A stretch of DNA of 64,000 nt from Gnetum montanum (Eukaryota > Streptophyta > Gnetopsida > Gnetales > Gnetaceae): positions 59,072 to 123,071 of the forward strand of contig MNCI01001481.1 of the NCBI GenBank assembly GCA_015680685.1, in the 5' to 3' direction. The position numbers were made by a program, and so were the translations under genes. Below, one piece after another: positions 1-12,429 of this stretch. How positions within the stretch are numbered: the first letter of the stretch is position 1; each line of letters opens with the position of its first letter. The notes under the pieces were generated by a model. That model made no database searches, had not been told where the DNA came from, and saw only the letters and a list, made by a program, of their open reading frames with translations.

Positions 1-1110
1 CCTTGCAAATACAAAGAAATTCTCTTATTTTCTTAGATTAGGTCCTAAGTAATCCTATAAGCACTATTTTTTCCTTGCAAGTTCTCTCTAAGGGAGTTTC
101 ACTTCCATCTTTTATAAAATACAATGAAAAAATAGGGGATATTATGAACCATGTAGTTACATTTAGGAATTAATGCATGCTTCTTTCTCCTTACCCTCAC
201 GTTGTGTTAAGATGTTTTTCTAACTATCTTTTTAGAAGAGTTTTAAAATGGTATAAATCCTTATCTCATGGATCTATTAACTCTCTAGAGTAATTACTTG
301 TAGCTTTTATTGAATGCTTCAAATTTAATGTACATCAAAGCATTAGTGTCATATTCTTTGTAGTCATCAAGGAGGTTCCAAATGCACCTATTAACAAATT
401 TATCTCTCAATGGATAACAATATCAACTAAACTATCATACCAGTTGGAGAAATATAGGATATCTTTGAAACTATAGTTATTAACTTCATTCAGAAGAGGA
501 TGACTTATCCTACGCCTCATTCTCTAAATGATGCTTTCTTGGCTACCAGACACATTGAAGATGCCATCATCAAATGTGATGACTAGGAATTCTTGTTAAT
601 TTGTAACAAGGCGAACAAAGCTATGAAACGAGAGCAGGGAAAATTAACTAATTAAGATGTTTCTTCTCTTTTTAAGGAATAAAAAATGCTTTCTCCACTT
701 TTGCTACTTCAACTTAGCAATGTAGACCTCAAAGAAGTAGGGATTAGTACACCAAGATATCCATGAGTTGCTCTTTGCTTTTTAAAAATCTTTTTAGGAA
801 TAGCTACCTTAATAGGAAGTAAGTTTCTAATCAAATGATAGAGTGTTAGTGTCAAAATTAGTTTATAGAAATGGATTAATCTTAGAGACAACAAGATAAC
901 CCTGAGATTTCTAAGTATTATGACTATAAAAAATATTACTATTATCATGAGACTACCAATCATGACATAGATTACTGCATAAATATAAAAGATGAAATTT
1001 AGGATCTCATAGATAAGGGTAAGGTAATAGGGAAAAGTGAACCATCCACTATGCATTTAGATAATCAATATCTGGACATATTTCAAAACCCCTTAAAAGT
1101 TGAAAACACT
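1..1110 (+). pseudogene. T1 gag remnant (Tat-type Ty3/gypsy)
   Basis: Translation of the + strand with stops read through gives a gag-like protein. A capsid-like stretch lies at about 200-560 (with ...RVLKWYKSLS... and ...APINKFISQW...). A following segment near 940-1030 has the pattern H..T..D..C..IKDEI-DLIDKGK, which is the post-capsid segment of Tat/Ogre-type gypsy gag. The expected Gln codon in that motif is a TAG at 1000-1002. The 5' end and 5' LTR lie outside the window. The reading frame is broken many times, so this is a dead copy. The family call rests on motif memory and on the protease, RT and integrase that follow on the same strand. Confidence 0.6.
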
Positions 1111-1689
1111 ATTTTAGCCTTCAAGCCAAAATATAAAACTTGTAACTCTTCTTCTAGAAAGCCTCACATCATCCACTAGTCTCATTACAAGCATCGCCAA
1201 CAATCTCCACCTGAATTTCAAAAATCTTGATTTGATTATGCTTCTCCTTCATCAAAGCCAAATTACTCTCTTTCAACTCATTATTGCATTTCTTTTATTC
1301 AACCTAACCAAAATCCAGCTATGTCTTGTTCCACTTTTGTTACTTAGGATATTCATTCATTCTACTCCCATCCTATTCCATATCATGCTCATTCCTAAAA
1401 TATCCATTCACCAACTATATCCCAAGTATCTAGTCATTCTTTTTCATCATCCTAAGTCATAATCCTTACTCATAGCCAACAAATCAACAAGTCATGATTA
1501 GACAAGCAAAAGGAAAAAGCTATTGATGCATAGAAGTAATTTTCTAACATATTAAAGAAGATTTCCTTTCAGCAACAATAGGAAACCGTTCCTTCAAGTA
1601 GTCTCCCATCTTCATCTAATCTCATATAGCTAGTCACAATGGCACCAGCCCCATAGGCATTTCAGTCTATAGTTAACAAGGTCCTATTG
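1111..1689 (+). other. T1 linker, no clear domain
   Basis: This stretch is Ser/Pro/Gln/His-rich when translated on the + strand, as is usual for the low-complexity linker between gag and protease in Tat-type elements. I see no separate gene in it. Confidence 0.35.
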
Positions 1690-2690
1690 TAGATAACTAC
1701 TATTATTTGTTAGAAGGGAGCTAACTTGTCATTGTATGATCTTATAGCAACCTATAAAGAATATCATATAGATTTATATGATGTTCTTAAGAGAATTATG
1801 GTCCCAATTGACATTTCAACTAAGACAAAGGCTATGTCTTCCTTTCTTTAAGTCCCTCATTATGGATTAAATAGTTTGAACTTCTATGGTAAGAACATCA
1901 AGGTTGATTTAAAGAAAGGAGACATCTCTCAATTACCATTCTATATCACCATCAAAGTGTTACTTGATGATTCAATTCCATTGATGCCTATTGATGATGG
2001 TGCTAGATCTAATGTGATCACATGGACTATTATCAAGCATCTTGGTCTTCATGATCAGATAGCTTTCAATGAAACCTACATTAATTTTGATTCATTTAAT
2101 GGCATGTGAGTAGAAATTATATAGGTTTATATTCATAATAGATGATTCTATATAATTTGAAGCCCTCTTTATGATCATATGCAAATATCCTAGTGTTAAT
2201 AGAATACTAGAATATCCTTGGCTAGCTTAACATCATGTAGTATCATCACCTATACATTAAGAGATTCACTTCCCTTTTCATAACCATGAGATAGTAATCT
2301 TAGCTAATACATAGATTTCAAGTGTCTCTAGTATAGATTGTGAAGCTTAACCTTATTAGCTTAGTGGTGAACTAGCTAATATCAAAGTTAAAGCTATAGA
2401 GAAATCTACAATTGTCTCTTCTTCTAAGGACTTTGTTAATGCCAAAAACTTGATAGACCTAAATGATGAGTCTACCTCTAATATTAGATTTATTGACTTA
2501 GATTTTAAAGAACTTGATATATATATGCCCAAGGAAAAAGTTTCCTCCTATCCTTCTTAATAAACTGCTCAAAAGTTCATTGCCAATGCTATAATGCTAG
2601 ATGCATGAGCTTTTAGATTTTCCAATAGCTTTCTTTACTGTATCTCCTAATTGGTAGAAATGTCCTAGTACCTGTTAGATATACCTTAGC
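1690..2690 (+). pseudogene. T1 aspartic protease and linker
   Basis: The open stretch 1876-2109 encodes the retroviral-type aspartic protease of a Tat-lineage gypsy element. The active-site region reads PLMPIDDGARSNVI at about 1978-2020, against a usual D-[TNS]-G, so the catalytic triplet is altered to D-D-G. It ends in a stop at 2107-2109. Downstream, about 2200-2290, the pattern (I)LEYPWLA.HHVVSSPIH matches the LGRPW-(I)H segment that ends this protease domain. Similarity fades near 2690, where an unrelated block begins. Broken by stops; it would have been part of the gag-pol polyprotein. Confidence 0.65.
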
Positions 2691-3279
2691 TTTTTTAGTT
2701 TCATGATTTGCTATTTTTAGACAATGATAGATGGTGAATGGTTCAACATTAATGCTTTACATTATTTTCATAATCATCATGACATAATAATGATTTATGG
2801 AAAATAAACATAAGGATGTCATAACATTTGATGTCACATGACAATTACATGTTGAATTCCTATATGAAATACTTTATTATTCATTTACTATTTTTTCCTA
2901 AGTGATACACATCTACCAGTGCTTGTTAGGACCATATTTAACTATTACATTAATGATCTATTAGTATGCTTTTACTAGTCATTTATTATTAGTAGATAAT
3001 GTTAAGTTATAAGTGATTACTTAATGTTAACACACTATGTCATTTTTATTAATATCATGATATAGAGATAGTTAAGTGGAAATGATGTAAACATAATTTC
3101 TATTACTCTTTGAATTCTTATAACCTATTCATGTCATAACATTTGATGTTGGATATTATTTCTCAAAACATCATTTATACTTAATATTTTACAAAGGATT
3201 AGTCTTCCACATTAATGATACATACAAAATCAATTTATGAATAATAAAACTTTATTGGCTTTATTTATCATCCCCCATG

Positions 3280-5430
3280 ACTGCTTGCTCTTCCTTCTCA
3301 TCAATTTGCATGAGAGTAGGTTTTGTTGCTGGTCTTTAGTTGTTTTTTCTAGGGTCTACATAAAAAATCAAGAAAAATAGGTAGTTAATTTTATTTTTTC
3401 ATGTTAATAAGAGAAAATAAAATAACTTCCTAAGATGTTAATACTTACATTATGTCTCATTATACATCTCTAATATCCTTTCTTCTATCTCTTCCAAGCT
3501 CAAGTTGGTTATATCCAATGTGTTAAAAGTTGAACTTAGAATCCTTTATAGAATACTCACTCATTCCTTATCATAGAATCTTATTTCTTCTGGGATGATA
3601 TCATCATCATCTTCCTCTTCTACAAGATCCTCTTCTGGATCCCTTTGCTGCTCCTCCAATGTGGTAATCATGACATTATTAGCAAAACTTTGAAATAACT
3701 CTTCTAACTTTGTTTGTTTGATAAAAAAATATCCTTATTTTATTATCCAAATATAAGCCTTTGTTTTTTTATTAGTCTATGATACTCTCTTTTATACCAC
3801 TTCTTATTCGTTTGATACTTTCTACCCTAACTTTCTCATGTTGTCGCATAATTTCTTAAATTGGTTATGGAACATGTCATCACTAGTACTAATCTCTTGT
3901 GCTCCATTAAAGCCCTATGAAATTCCATGGCTTTATTTTTTTTCTCTAGTATGCATGGAAAGGAGAATTATGCCTAACCATGTTGTTGCCTCTTATTTCA
4001 ATGTTTAGAAGCTCTACCTAGTTAAACAACATATATATTTGCCACTCATGCTCATCTTCTTTCTTTCGCACTTGTTTCAAGGAGTATAGGAGTATGTTGT
4101 TTGTATTAGCTTATTCAATATCTAGTACTCCCATGTCCTTAGCGTAGTTTAGAGTTACACGTATTTTATCTACATCCATCTTTTCTACTGCAATGTTTAC
4201 ATTCACAACTAAATCATGGAATGTTACATGATCTTTATTTAGTTTAAGTTTTATTTTTTCATGATAAATAGAGGACACCAAATTCTTTATTAGTATTGTT
4301 AAACATTATTCTTTAATAATAATGTTTAGCTTACTTACCTTCTCTTCATGTCTTCTACCAAACACTCCAAAATTAGTTGCTTCTCCTTAATGCAAATATA
4401 GATTTTCTTTTTCATCTCTAAAAAGAGACAATAATGATTAAGTCATTTTTAACATTTGTAAAAATCTATGTAACATCTTTTGATATAATGCCAAAACATA
4501 CTTACCATATGATTTGGAGAGTTTCAAACTCATCATCGTCTTTATCCACTTGCAAATCTTTAAATCATTTGAAATTGATTTGCTAGTTGGAGGAGTGACA
4601 TTTGTAGGAAGTGGAGAAATGATCTTCATTTTTGGTAGTTCATCCCTTTCTCTGTCCTAGCTCTCTTGCTCCTATTAACCTATTTTAACAAGGTTTAAAG
4701 CAAAGATATTAGAAAAAGAAAAATTTTCTCTATTTCCTTCTTTGTTTGCCTCTGATGAAAGCAAATCATTCAAGAAATCTAGTTCCTTTTTACTCATATC
4801 TTCTTTCTAATCTTTAGGGATTGAAGGAAGACTAGAATGTAGCTTCTTTGCTTTTCATTTTAAGGCTCTCCTTTCTTATGTAGCTTTTGCAAAATGAGCA
4901 AAGTATTAGTACCATATCATTATTCATTGACATCAAAACTATAAACTATGTTACATCATTTAGACTTAGCAAAATATAATGAAATAAGAAATTAAATTAT
5001 TCTTTCTTATATCTTCTCCTAGAAGATCTTTATTTTAAGAGTCTTCAAGGAGATATTTTACTGCTTTGAAAGAGATTTTCTCTTTCTTGAAGCTTTTCCC
5101 TTCTCAATAGTTCTAGAGGTGTTTCCCAAAAGCCCCTCCTTTCCTACTTCTGTATGTCCACTTATTTTTTTATGAGGTTCCTTAATGCTTTTAGACATTA
5201 ATGAACTTACTTCTTCCTTGGTCTTTGACACTAATGTTAAAGGACCACCACCACTAATGCTTTGTGTAGACATTAGACTCCTTAAGTGTTGGCATAGTGG
5301 AGGCCTAAATTCTATCTCACAAGAAACATTTGCTTGCTTCTCTTTTCCTTTGGCCAACAAAGTTTCTAAAACCTTTATTAAGCAATAGTAAAATTCAAAA
5401 TTTAGCCTTTTACTTACCATATTCTTTTTA
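3280..5430 (-). pseudogene. Unrecognised coding-like remnant
   Basis: On the - strand, translation across 4320-3900 stays in one frame with only a few stops. It gives a charged, Lys/Glu-rich protein (for example ...LNKDHVTFHDLVVNVNIAVE...), unlike the shorter frames elsewhere. A second piece, 5420-5058, is an open 120-codon stretch rich in Lys, Ser and Glu with a basic C-terminus. The pieces line up in the same direction as the open stretches at 5956-5735 and 7052-6608, so they may be exons or frameshifted parts of one long protein. I do not recognise the family and assign no function. Confidence 0.3.
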
Positions 5431-5734
5431 AATTTTTTTTTTGTTCTCCTATGATAGTTTCTCTATGTATTCAACTACCCCATGACAAATCATTAGTGCC
5501 TAGTCAACTAGCCTTCCTTAGGACACAACTCCATATAACCCATACAACCTTAGTCTTCATAAGGATTAACTCCCATTTTTGCCTATCTTATTATAAAATA
5601 GCCTCTTAGTGAATAAGGTGAATAACTTCTTCAAGTCCTTATTGATTTACTTGTGCATGTTGATGATGTCCCTCTTCTCTAATCTTGTCCACTACTCTAC
5701 AATTGATAGTTCTACTAAATCAAGCTTTGAACTA

Positions 5735-5956
5735 TTAATTTTTATTTTCCTCTCCTAGAAGCCTAATCAATACCTTAGCATAGTTGGATCTCAAGTGATG
5801 ATAACTTGCTTTCGATCTACACAAATCACAAAAATAGCTTTCTTTACCAAGTAGCCTTTTATTAGACCCACATTTTGTTGCTGCATCAAGGTAGGAATGC
5901 TTTGATCCTAAAGCATACAAAATTCCCACCTTGTTAAATTTATTGAAATATCTCAT
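5735..5956 (-). pseudogene. Unrecognised open stretch with a CxxC pair
   Basis: A 73-codon open stretch on the - strand containing CDLC followed by Ser/His-rich sequence. It sits between the other coding-like pieces of the unknown block and runs the same way. The CxxC pair could be half of a zinc site, but no complete finger is visible. No family assigned. Confidence 0.2.
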
Positions 5957-6607
5957 GCCTTCTCCCTCAAATAACTACTTTTGAGCACTTTATTCTTCAC
6001 TAGTATATCTAACTTCAAATTCTTCTACTATTCCCATGATTTCAATAAATTTTACATCATTGATGCTTATTTGAGCTTCAAATAAGCACATCTAATTGCT
6101 AATATAAATCTCTTTTATTTTTCTACTAATAAAAGCTAAGTATATGATTATACTTACTTTTAGTCCTTAGGATAATCCTTGATCTCTTCAGCCACTCTAC
6201 CATTTCTTCATTAATTCATTTCATAAAGGATGAAGCCATTCTCAACTATTCTACTTGCTCCAAAATCAATGAATTTTTAATCCCTTGTATTAAGCATTGA
6301 AGTTGGATATCATTTTAGGCCTCCAATTTTGATGTTGAGAAAGATCACATAACAGATTCTACAAAACCTCAAAGTGATGAGAACTTATTTACATCTAGAT
6401 CAAAAAATCCAAGTAATAATGTTAAAGTTACTTTTAGTTCAAGTAACGGTAACTTAAAATTTCTTTTAACACTTGAACTCTTAACTCATCTTTCAACAAA
6501 AATTTGAGAGCCTCAAGGAGTACATATTACACTGGAAGTCTAGGTTTTCAAGAGCAATGTGCTATTGGCATTGAATTACTAATACTACCTTCTCTTTTAT
6601 AATTTGT

Positions 6608-7052
6608 TTAAGTATAACTTTTACATATGGACATCCTTGATAACTCTTTAATTTCATATCTCTTTTCAAACGTAATTTTTGTAAGCTTTGTAGAGAATCC
6701 AAGTAGAATTTCCTCTAAAGCATGTAGTACAATTTCTTCTCCTAAGCTCATCCATATCATCATGTCGAAGTGAGTGATGTAAAATTTTAGAAATTTTGTG
6801 ATTCCTTGGTGGGCCCATAGCTTTTGTGGCATTAGGATGACATTATTGAAGAGCAGCTTACTGTTGATGAATCCATTTGTTCTCTATGATGTTCCTTTCA
6901 TCCACAAGGAGAAAGAATATAGGTGTAATAACTAAGAGCCTAGGCATTATTGTGTCCCTGTACAAATGAAACAAAGTTAAAATCTCTCTAGCATCAAAAA
7001 CACAATTTTTCATGTTAAAACTAATGATTGAGATTTTGATATTATAGATCAA
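6608..7052 (-). pseudogene. Possible FCP1/SCP-like phosphatase fragment
   Basis: Two open stretches on the - strand, 7052-6858 and 6832-6608, separated by a frameshift and stop. The first contains PRLLVITPIFFLLVDE and the second LWAHQGITKFLKFYITHFDM followed by MIWMS. The order LLxLDxxGLLxD ... Rxxxx-FLxFCxxHFxxxxWTS is that of the N-terminal half of FCP1-homology (HAD-family) phosphatases. The catalytic DxD is not preserved, and I cannot find the second half of the domain downstream. The resemblance is from memory and could be chance. If real, it would be a captured or pseudogenised host domain inside the unknown block. Confidence 0.25.
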
Positions 7053-8179
7053 AATATTGCTAATAGATTTTGCAATAACATATATATTAAAATTTTTTCA
7101 AAATTTTAACACAACACATAGAACTTTGATCACAAAATTTTGACATTAAACATTAAATTTTTTTTAATGTATTACATTGTTTCTCATGTCAAAGCCCTAA
7201 AACTTAGCATTTTGTGAAATATAATCACATTGAAACCCTCATGTTGTGTTCTTTCCATGTCATGTTCTTTATGTGAAAAACCTCCAAATCTACATTTTCT
7301 TAAAATTCACATGAATGATTATGAGTTTCACCATGAAAATGTTGATACATGCATACTTTTACTTGTTAAATTTAAAAATTTAATTTTATTTGCTTAAAAC
7401 TAGTTTGAACTTTCAGATTTCTTTTTTCTAGCATCACAAGTTTATTGTTCACTACAATAATGACAAAAAATCATTATTTCTACCAAACTAGGTTGTAAAT
7501 CTACTAAAAACCCTAGGTAACTAACATATTTCCTATTTAGGATTTGTAAATTGAAGTAAATTAACAAATGCATGAAATTTCTAGCAACAAATCTAAGAAA
7601 TTTCTAAAAACCACCAAAATTGAGGTGAATGACATGGGGTTCTTGATTCCCACAATAAAATCAAACTAAAAGTTAAAATTCAAGTGTTAAAACTCTTGGA
7701 AAATGAAAATCCCTATCAAATACAAGCCTAGCATTAAAAATATTAGCAAAATCTACTCAAAATTTTAGAAACTAAAAATAAGCATTATGGCAAACTAGAG
7801 GAATAGTGGTAAAGTCTTCAAAAATTTCTAACTATGATTTGAATAACTTACATTTGAGCATTAGGAGGGAGAAGGTAGGATTCAGGTAGTCCCCTACTAT
7901 CATTAGTATTACCCTTAGACTCCTTCCTACTATTGTTATCACTTGCCATTACTCTCTTATCATCTAGTATCGTGATCATTATTTTCTTTACTCATGCATC
8001 ATTTCTCAAAATGTTCGGATGCAAATGAAGGATTTGTTGCTAAACATTTTTTTCCTCCTTATATTATTTAAGAAGCAATGCATGCCTTGAAAATTTTGAT
8101 GTGCATGATATTTTTTATGTTACTTAACTTAGAAACCTCATGTTATTTCTTTTTAGGCCTCTAAAACTTGATTTGCTTT

Positions 8180-9241
8180 TCTAATTTTGGTCTAGGTGAA
8201 CATGGCTACGTATCCTAATTCTCTAATTCAACTTATAATCTTGATTCACCTTGCAAGATAAGTATGTCAAACTCTAGATCTCTCTGTTATTGACTTAAAA
8301 TTAGGTTAAGCTTCTCATATATCCTCTTTAGACATTATAGATAATGAACTCCTACCTCAATTAGACCTCTCTTTTCTTGATCAAGAGCTTTTCTAAACAA
8401 ATAATTACCTAATCAACTTACCTATACTAAGTGATAAGGATGAATAAAAGACTCTCTAGCTTAGTTCTCTTCTCTTCCAAGAGCTTTGGAAGGCCATCTT
8501 AGTAGCTTCACAAAAGTATTTAGTTTCTTTCACTTAGGATATAATGATATGCCTAATTTATACCCAAAGCTAGTGTAACAAAACATCATTTTGGAGGAAG
8601 GTTCCAAACCTGTTAAATAGAAGGTTAGGAAAATTCATTTGGATATAGTTCTTGCTATAAAAGAAGAGATCACTAAACTCTACAATATCATATTCATCCA
8701 TCGTATTAATTATTCTAATTAGATTTCTAACATGGTTGTAGTTTCCAAGAAGAATTTTAGCATTCACATATCCATTTACTTTTAAGATCTTAGTAAGGTC
8801 ACTCTCAAAGATGAATTTCTTCTACCAAACATTAATAAGCTTATAGAATCCACAATTGGTCATGCTTTTCTATACTTTATGAATGGGTTTTTTGGTGATA
8901 ACTAAATCTAGATAAATCCATAGCACTAATAGTACATGACTTTCATGACTTCTTGGAGACTAGTTTACTATCTTGAAATGCCCTTTGGACTTAAGAATGA
9001 TGAAGCTACCTATCAATAAGCTATGTCTTTTATCTTCAATGACATGATATTCAAAATAGTTAATGATTATGTTGATGATTTAACCATGAAATTTACTTTG
9101 GTAACTAGCCATGCTTCTAATTTAGATAAAGTTTTAACTCACTTTGACAAGTTAAACCTCATCTTAATCCTAAAAATGCATTTTTGTGGCTCTCATGGGT
9201 AAGATGATAGGTTATCTTGTATCTAAAGATAGTATAGCTGT
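8180..9241 (+). pseudogene. T1 reverse transcriptase (Tat lineage)
   Basis: Read-through translation shows, in order, the Tat-lineage RT landmarks: an IHLDIVLAIKEEITKL segment near 8635, MVVVSKKN near 8730, KVTLKDEFLLPNINKLIEST near 8790, MPFGLKN..ATYQ.AM near 8980-9025, the catalytic DYVDDL near 9065, and MIGYLVSKDSIAVD just before the T2 junction. The YVDD core is intact but stops interrupt the frame (for example after ATYQ). The sequence stops abruptly at 9241 where T2 begins. RNase H, which should follow, is absent on both sides of T2. Confidence 0.85.
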
Positions 9242-10033
9242 TGATGAGCTGTAATATCACATACACGATATCACGTGTGCGATATCGTAACCCGCCGCAA
9301 TGTCTATAAATAAGAGGCGGCTTTTCCTGTTTTAGACATCTAGACTTAGACCCTTAGCCAAACTATAGCGGTTTTACCATTCCAGTGTTAGAATAATTTC
9401 CATGTGCCCGCAGTAGGAGTCTTAAGGTGAATAGATCTTTATTTGAGCAAATTGTACCTGAGCACATATTTGTGTACGACAATAAAGATGAACTTTTTGA
9501 TAAACCTTGCAGCATATGGACTAAACTAAATAGGATTTAATTATTGTTAAATGTTTAAATTCTTTCCTAGATAATCAATCTCTCTCAACCCTTGACTCTC
9601 CTAGTTAAGTGCATTCAGTACGACCACTTTGAGCATGTGTGTAATGCTTGGTAACCCAATAAAGAGTAGCGTTTGGTAATCCCAGTAGCGTTGCACTCGT
9701 TCAGGGTGTGTGGGGAAAGTGGGAACAAATACTGGTGCTAGGACAATTAGAACTTAGTTAGTGAATAGTTAATGGAAGTTAGTCATTTAGTTCTCTTCAC
9801 CCTTCCCTATTAGCATAAGACATTAAAAAGAGAAAAGATATAAAAATCATATACCTCAAGCTTACTTAACCATACAACCGTGACAATACAAGTAAGTTTG
9901 GGAAGATAGCGATTGATTAATCTTAAGTGTTCCATTAAGGTGCGTAAGCACTTAGTCCTTGGAGTTTGACCGGATCACACGTGAGATGCTTGTATTCGTA
10001 TGGTTAAGTGTAGGGGTGCCTTGCCACTCATCA
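9242..10033 (+). repeat. T2 5' LTR
   Basis: 792 bp, bounded by TGATGAG and CTCATCA. TATAAATA lies at 9305-9312. U3 upstream of it is very short (about 60 bp) and contains three ATATC-centred units around 9253-9288 (AATATCAC, GATATCAC, GATATCG). The U5 end has the family signature TATGGTT(A/G)AGTGTAGGGG before the terminal CTCATCA. It is very similar to 15198-15995, most differences being transitions. Confidence 0.9.
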
Positions 10034-10034
10034 T

Positions 10035-10052
10035 TGGTGCCATTGCCAGGGA
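10035..10052 (+). other. T2 primer-binding site (tRNA-Asp)
   Basis: TGGTGCCATTGCCAGGGA, one base after the LTR end. The complement of the plant tRNA-Asp(GTC) 3' end is TGGCGCCGTTGCCGGGGA as recalled, so there are three mismatches here. T7 and T8 carry closer versions. Confidence 0.8.
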
Positions 10053-10189
10053 CTTAGTTGTTTGTGCACTATGTAGAACATAAGAGATCATTCATATCAT
10101 TGGGATGCTAAAATGAACCCTTAGGATTGATCAAAAGAAAAATAAGATAATGATAAATAGCACACCAAACAAAGACAAAAATTTCTTCT

Positions 10190-12200
10190 TCTTCGCACAA
10201 AAGCACTTCACCGCCTAGGAACAACACTAGAGATAGTCGATGGCACAACACACGTAACCAAGATCCGCCAGTTTCTCAACAGTTCCGTGTGGTATATATT
10301 CATCATGATGAATATGTACCCAACTTTACCTTTATTCTCCATCAAGATGTACAACTGCGTTGGAGAGACTTGGAGAGTAACATAGTGTTGCCCCCAAATC
10401 AAGCAGTCCCCAACATGCTTCTTCATGCTCTCGCACAAATAGGCATGTCACAGTTATACACAAAGTATGTTGCATGTGGTCATGATGCAAGGGACTACCA
10501 TCCCACAGAAGCGCAACATCAAAGGGACTTGCAACAGGAGAGATACTATACATTCTTGAAGGGCAAAGGACCCCATAATGCTCCACCCGTCTTAAGCAAA
10601 ATTGAGGATGGTGAATCTATTTCAATAGGTTCTCCAAAAAATGATGTTCCCCCTCCTAACAATGGTCAGGAGGTGGTGTATCAGAACCTTGACTCCACGG
10701 TTCACAATCTTGGTTCTGATCCCCACAAACACCAAGTGTTCAACGAGGGAACACAAACACATGATAAGGATGGGCATTCCGATCATAATCATGATCGAGG
10801 CTGGGACCACCGAAGAGAAGGTAGGAAACATCATCATGGCGATGGTTCCCCTTCTTCTTCACCTTCATCATCACATTCACCCTCTCCTTGAGTATTAGGA
10901 CGCAGTCATAAGGAACCTAACTGTGAGGATAAAGGTAAACAGGATGAGAAACCTCGGCAAGAGAGTCGAGAACGAGGACGAGGGCATTTTAGAGAATCAT
11001 GGCATGGAAGAAGGGAGAGTAGGGAACCACATAGACATCACAGACACTATGAAAGAAATGACCACAAAGAACCCCTACTTGCAACTTGAAGCATGTTAGA
11101 CATCACGGAGGCCGTAAGAATTCCCACAAGGCACCAAAAAGATAGCAAGATCAATAGGTTAGACATGAATAACATCCCATGATTTGAGGGGGGATACAAC
11201 GTTGATCCTCAAAACCACTTACAAGCATTTCATGATGCATGTGCCTTGCAGAATATCAAGAATGAATGGAAAAAATTAAAGTTTTTTCCAAGGACACTAA
11301 TGAAAGAAGAGGAAAGCTGGTACCGGTNATATCAGGTTCATAGATTGCTGGAGCAAGTAGCTAAGGAAGAAGGGGAGCTACGTAAGAGAGAAAGTGTGGA
11401 AGAGTATAATCGTGATCCTTCCCTCTGAAAAAGGGGAGTGAGATTCTATGAGGAGGAGGAAGAGTCACCACTCGAAGAGATGGTGAATAGGAAAACATTG
11501 CCACTCCAAAAATTAAGAACAAAAGCGTCAGCCAAGGTAGACCAAATGTGGGACTCCTTAGATAGTAGATTTGAAACTGTTCTCAAAATTGTAGAGGAGT
11601 CTAAGGAGTGAAGTAGTAACTATGACAAAAAGAAAAAGAGGGATTTGGACCATGCACATAACAAAGGTCAAGGTAAAATGGCCATCACTGAAGAGGTTGT
11701 GGATTCTGATATGGACAATGATGGTGAATGTGAGATATGCCTATACGACCATCTTAAGGGATGTTGCCCAATAATCTCACATCTGCAAGAGTCTATGGTG
11801 TATGCACTTAACCCATGACTTAACAAACAGCAAGCACCTCGAAGGTTACCTTATCTCCAAGGTAACCCAAGGCAGTTCCACCAACCTTTAACATATTACC
11901 CAAGTGGAGCTCCACCACAACCTATTGAGCAACACCAGCAATGGCAATACCCACAATCATGGGGGATGCCACCACCAAGGCAAAAATACCCTTACTGGCA
12001 ATTGGATCCATATGGCTATTACATGCAGCAACCAATCTCTCCATGTGACTCTGTTGGTCACGTGACCCCACAACGTCACTACCAAGCTCGGGAGTATTAT
12101 AGGACTCCTCCTAGGGGAGATACATCACATACATACTATCCTCCAAATCCATCTGCAACTCTCACACCGATAGCTCCATTACCACCTACTCTATAAATGC
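10190..12200 (+). pseudogene. T2 gag
   Basis: The longest open piece, 10289-10891, gives an N-terminal gag segment with YVPNFTFILHQD. This is closely matched in T5 gag (KYMPNFTFILH), which shows a common family. It ends in a His/Asp/Ser-rich tail. A capsid start follows at about 11160-11320 (NHLQAFHDACALQ..., then FPRTLMKEEESWY). The capsid core is then missing: the sequence jumps near the single ambiguous base at 11328 to its C-terminal part. A zinc-knuckle-like CEICLYDHLKGCCP lies near 11730-11770. A Pro/Tyr/Gln-rich tail with several stops runs to 12196. Gag would form the particle; this copy is broken. Confidence 0.75.
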
Positions 12201-12429
12201 AAGCGGAGCTCCCCACTCAACCGCAGCAATGCACTGCTATGAGAGCTATGAACCTTCAACCCGCTGATAGTTTTGACAACCATACAAAGAGAAGACCTTT
12301 CTTTAGAACCAGCAGTCCAACCAAGCTCTCACAACCACAAGCAATTGAGCCTCTGAACACTTCTCCATCAAATAAGGCTTTGGAGCTCCCTTCAAACCAA
12401 AAAAAGAGCTCAACACACACGGTTATGTT

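Larger units (their letters stand above)
2700..8150 (-). other. 5.4 kb block of unknown nature inserted in T1
   Basis: This block separates the protease and reverse transcriptase of T1, which are normally a few hundred bases apart, so it is probably an insertion. Its ends (about 2700-3250 and 7060-8150) are AT-rich and non-coding. Its middle looks coding on the - strand. I found no RT, integrase or recognisable transposase motif, no clear terminal inverted repeats and no target duplication. It could be a DNA transposon with captured host sequence, a degraded LTR element of a type I do not recognise, or host DNA moved by recombination. The boundaries are approximate. Confidence 0.35.

Noticed and set aside
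709-1056. 115-codon open stretch on the - strand
   Set aside because: It lies antisense to T1 gag, which has recognisable motifs on the + strand; a chance frame in AT-rich DNA.
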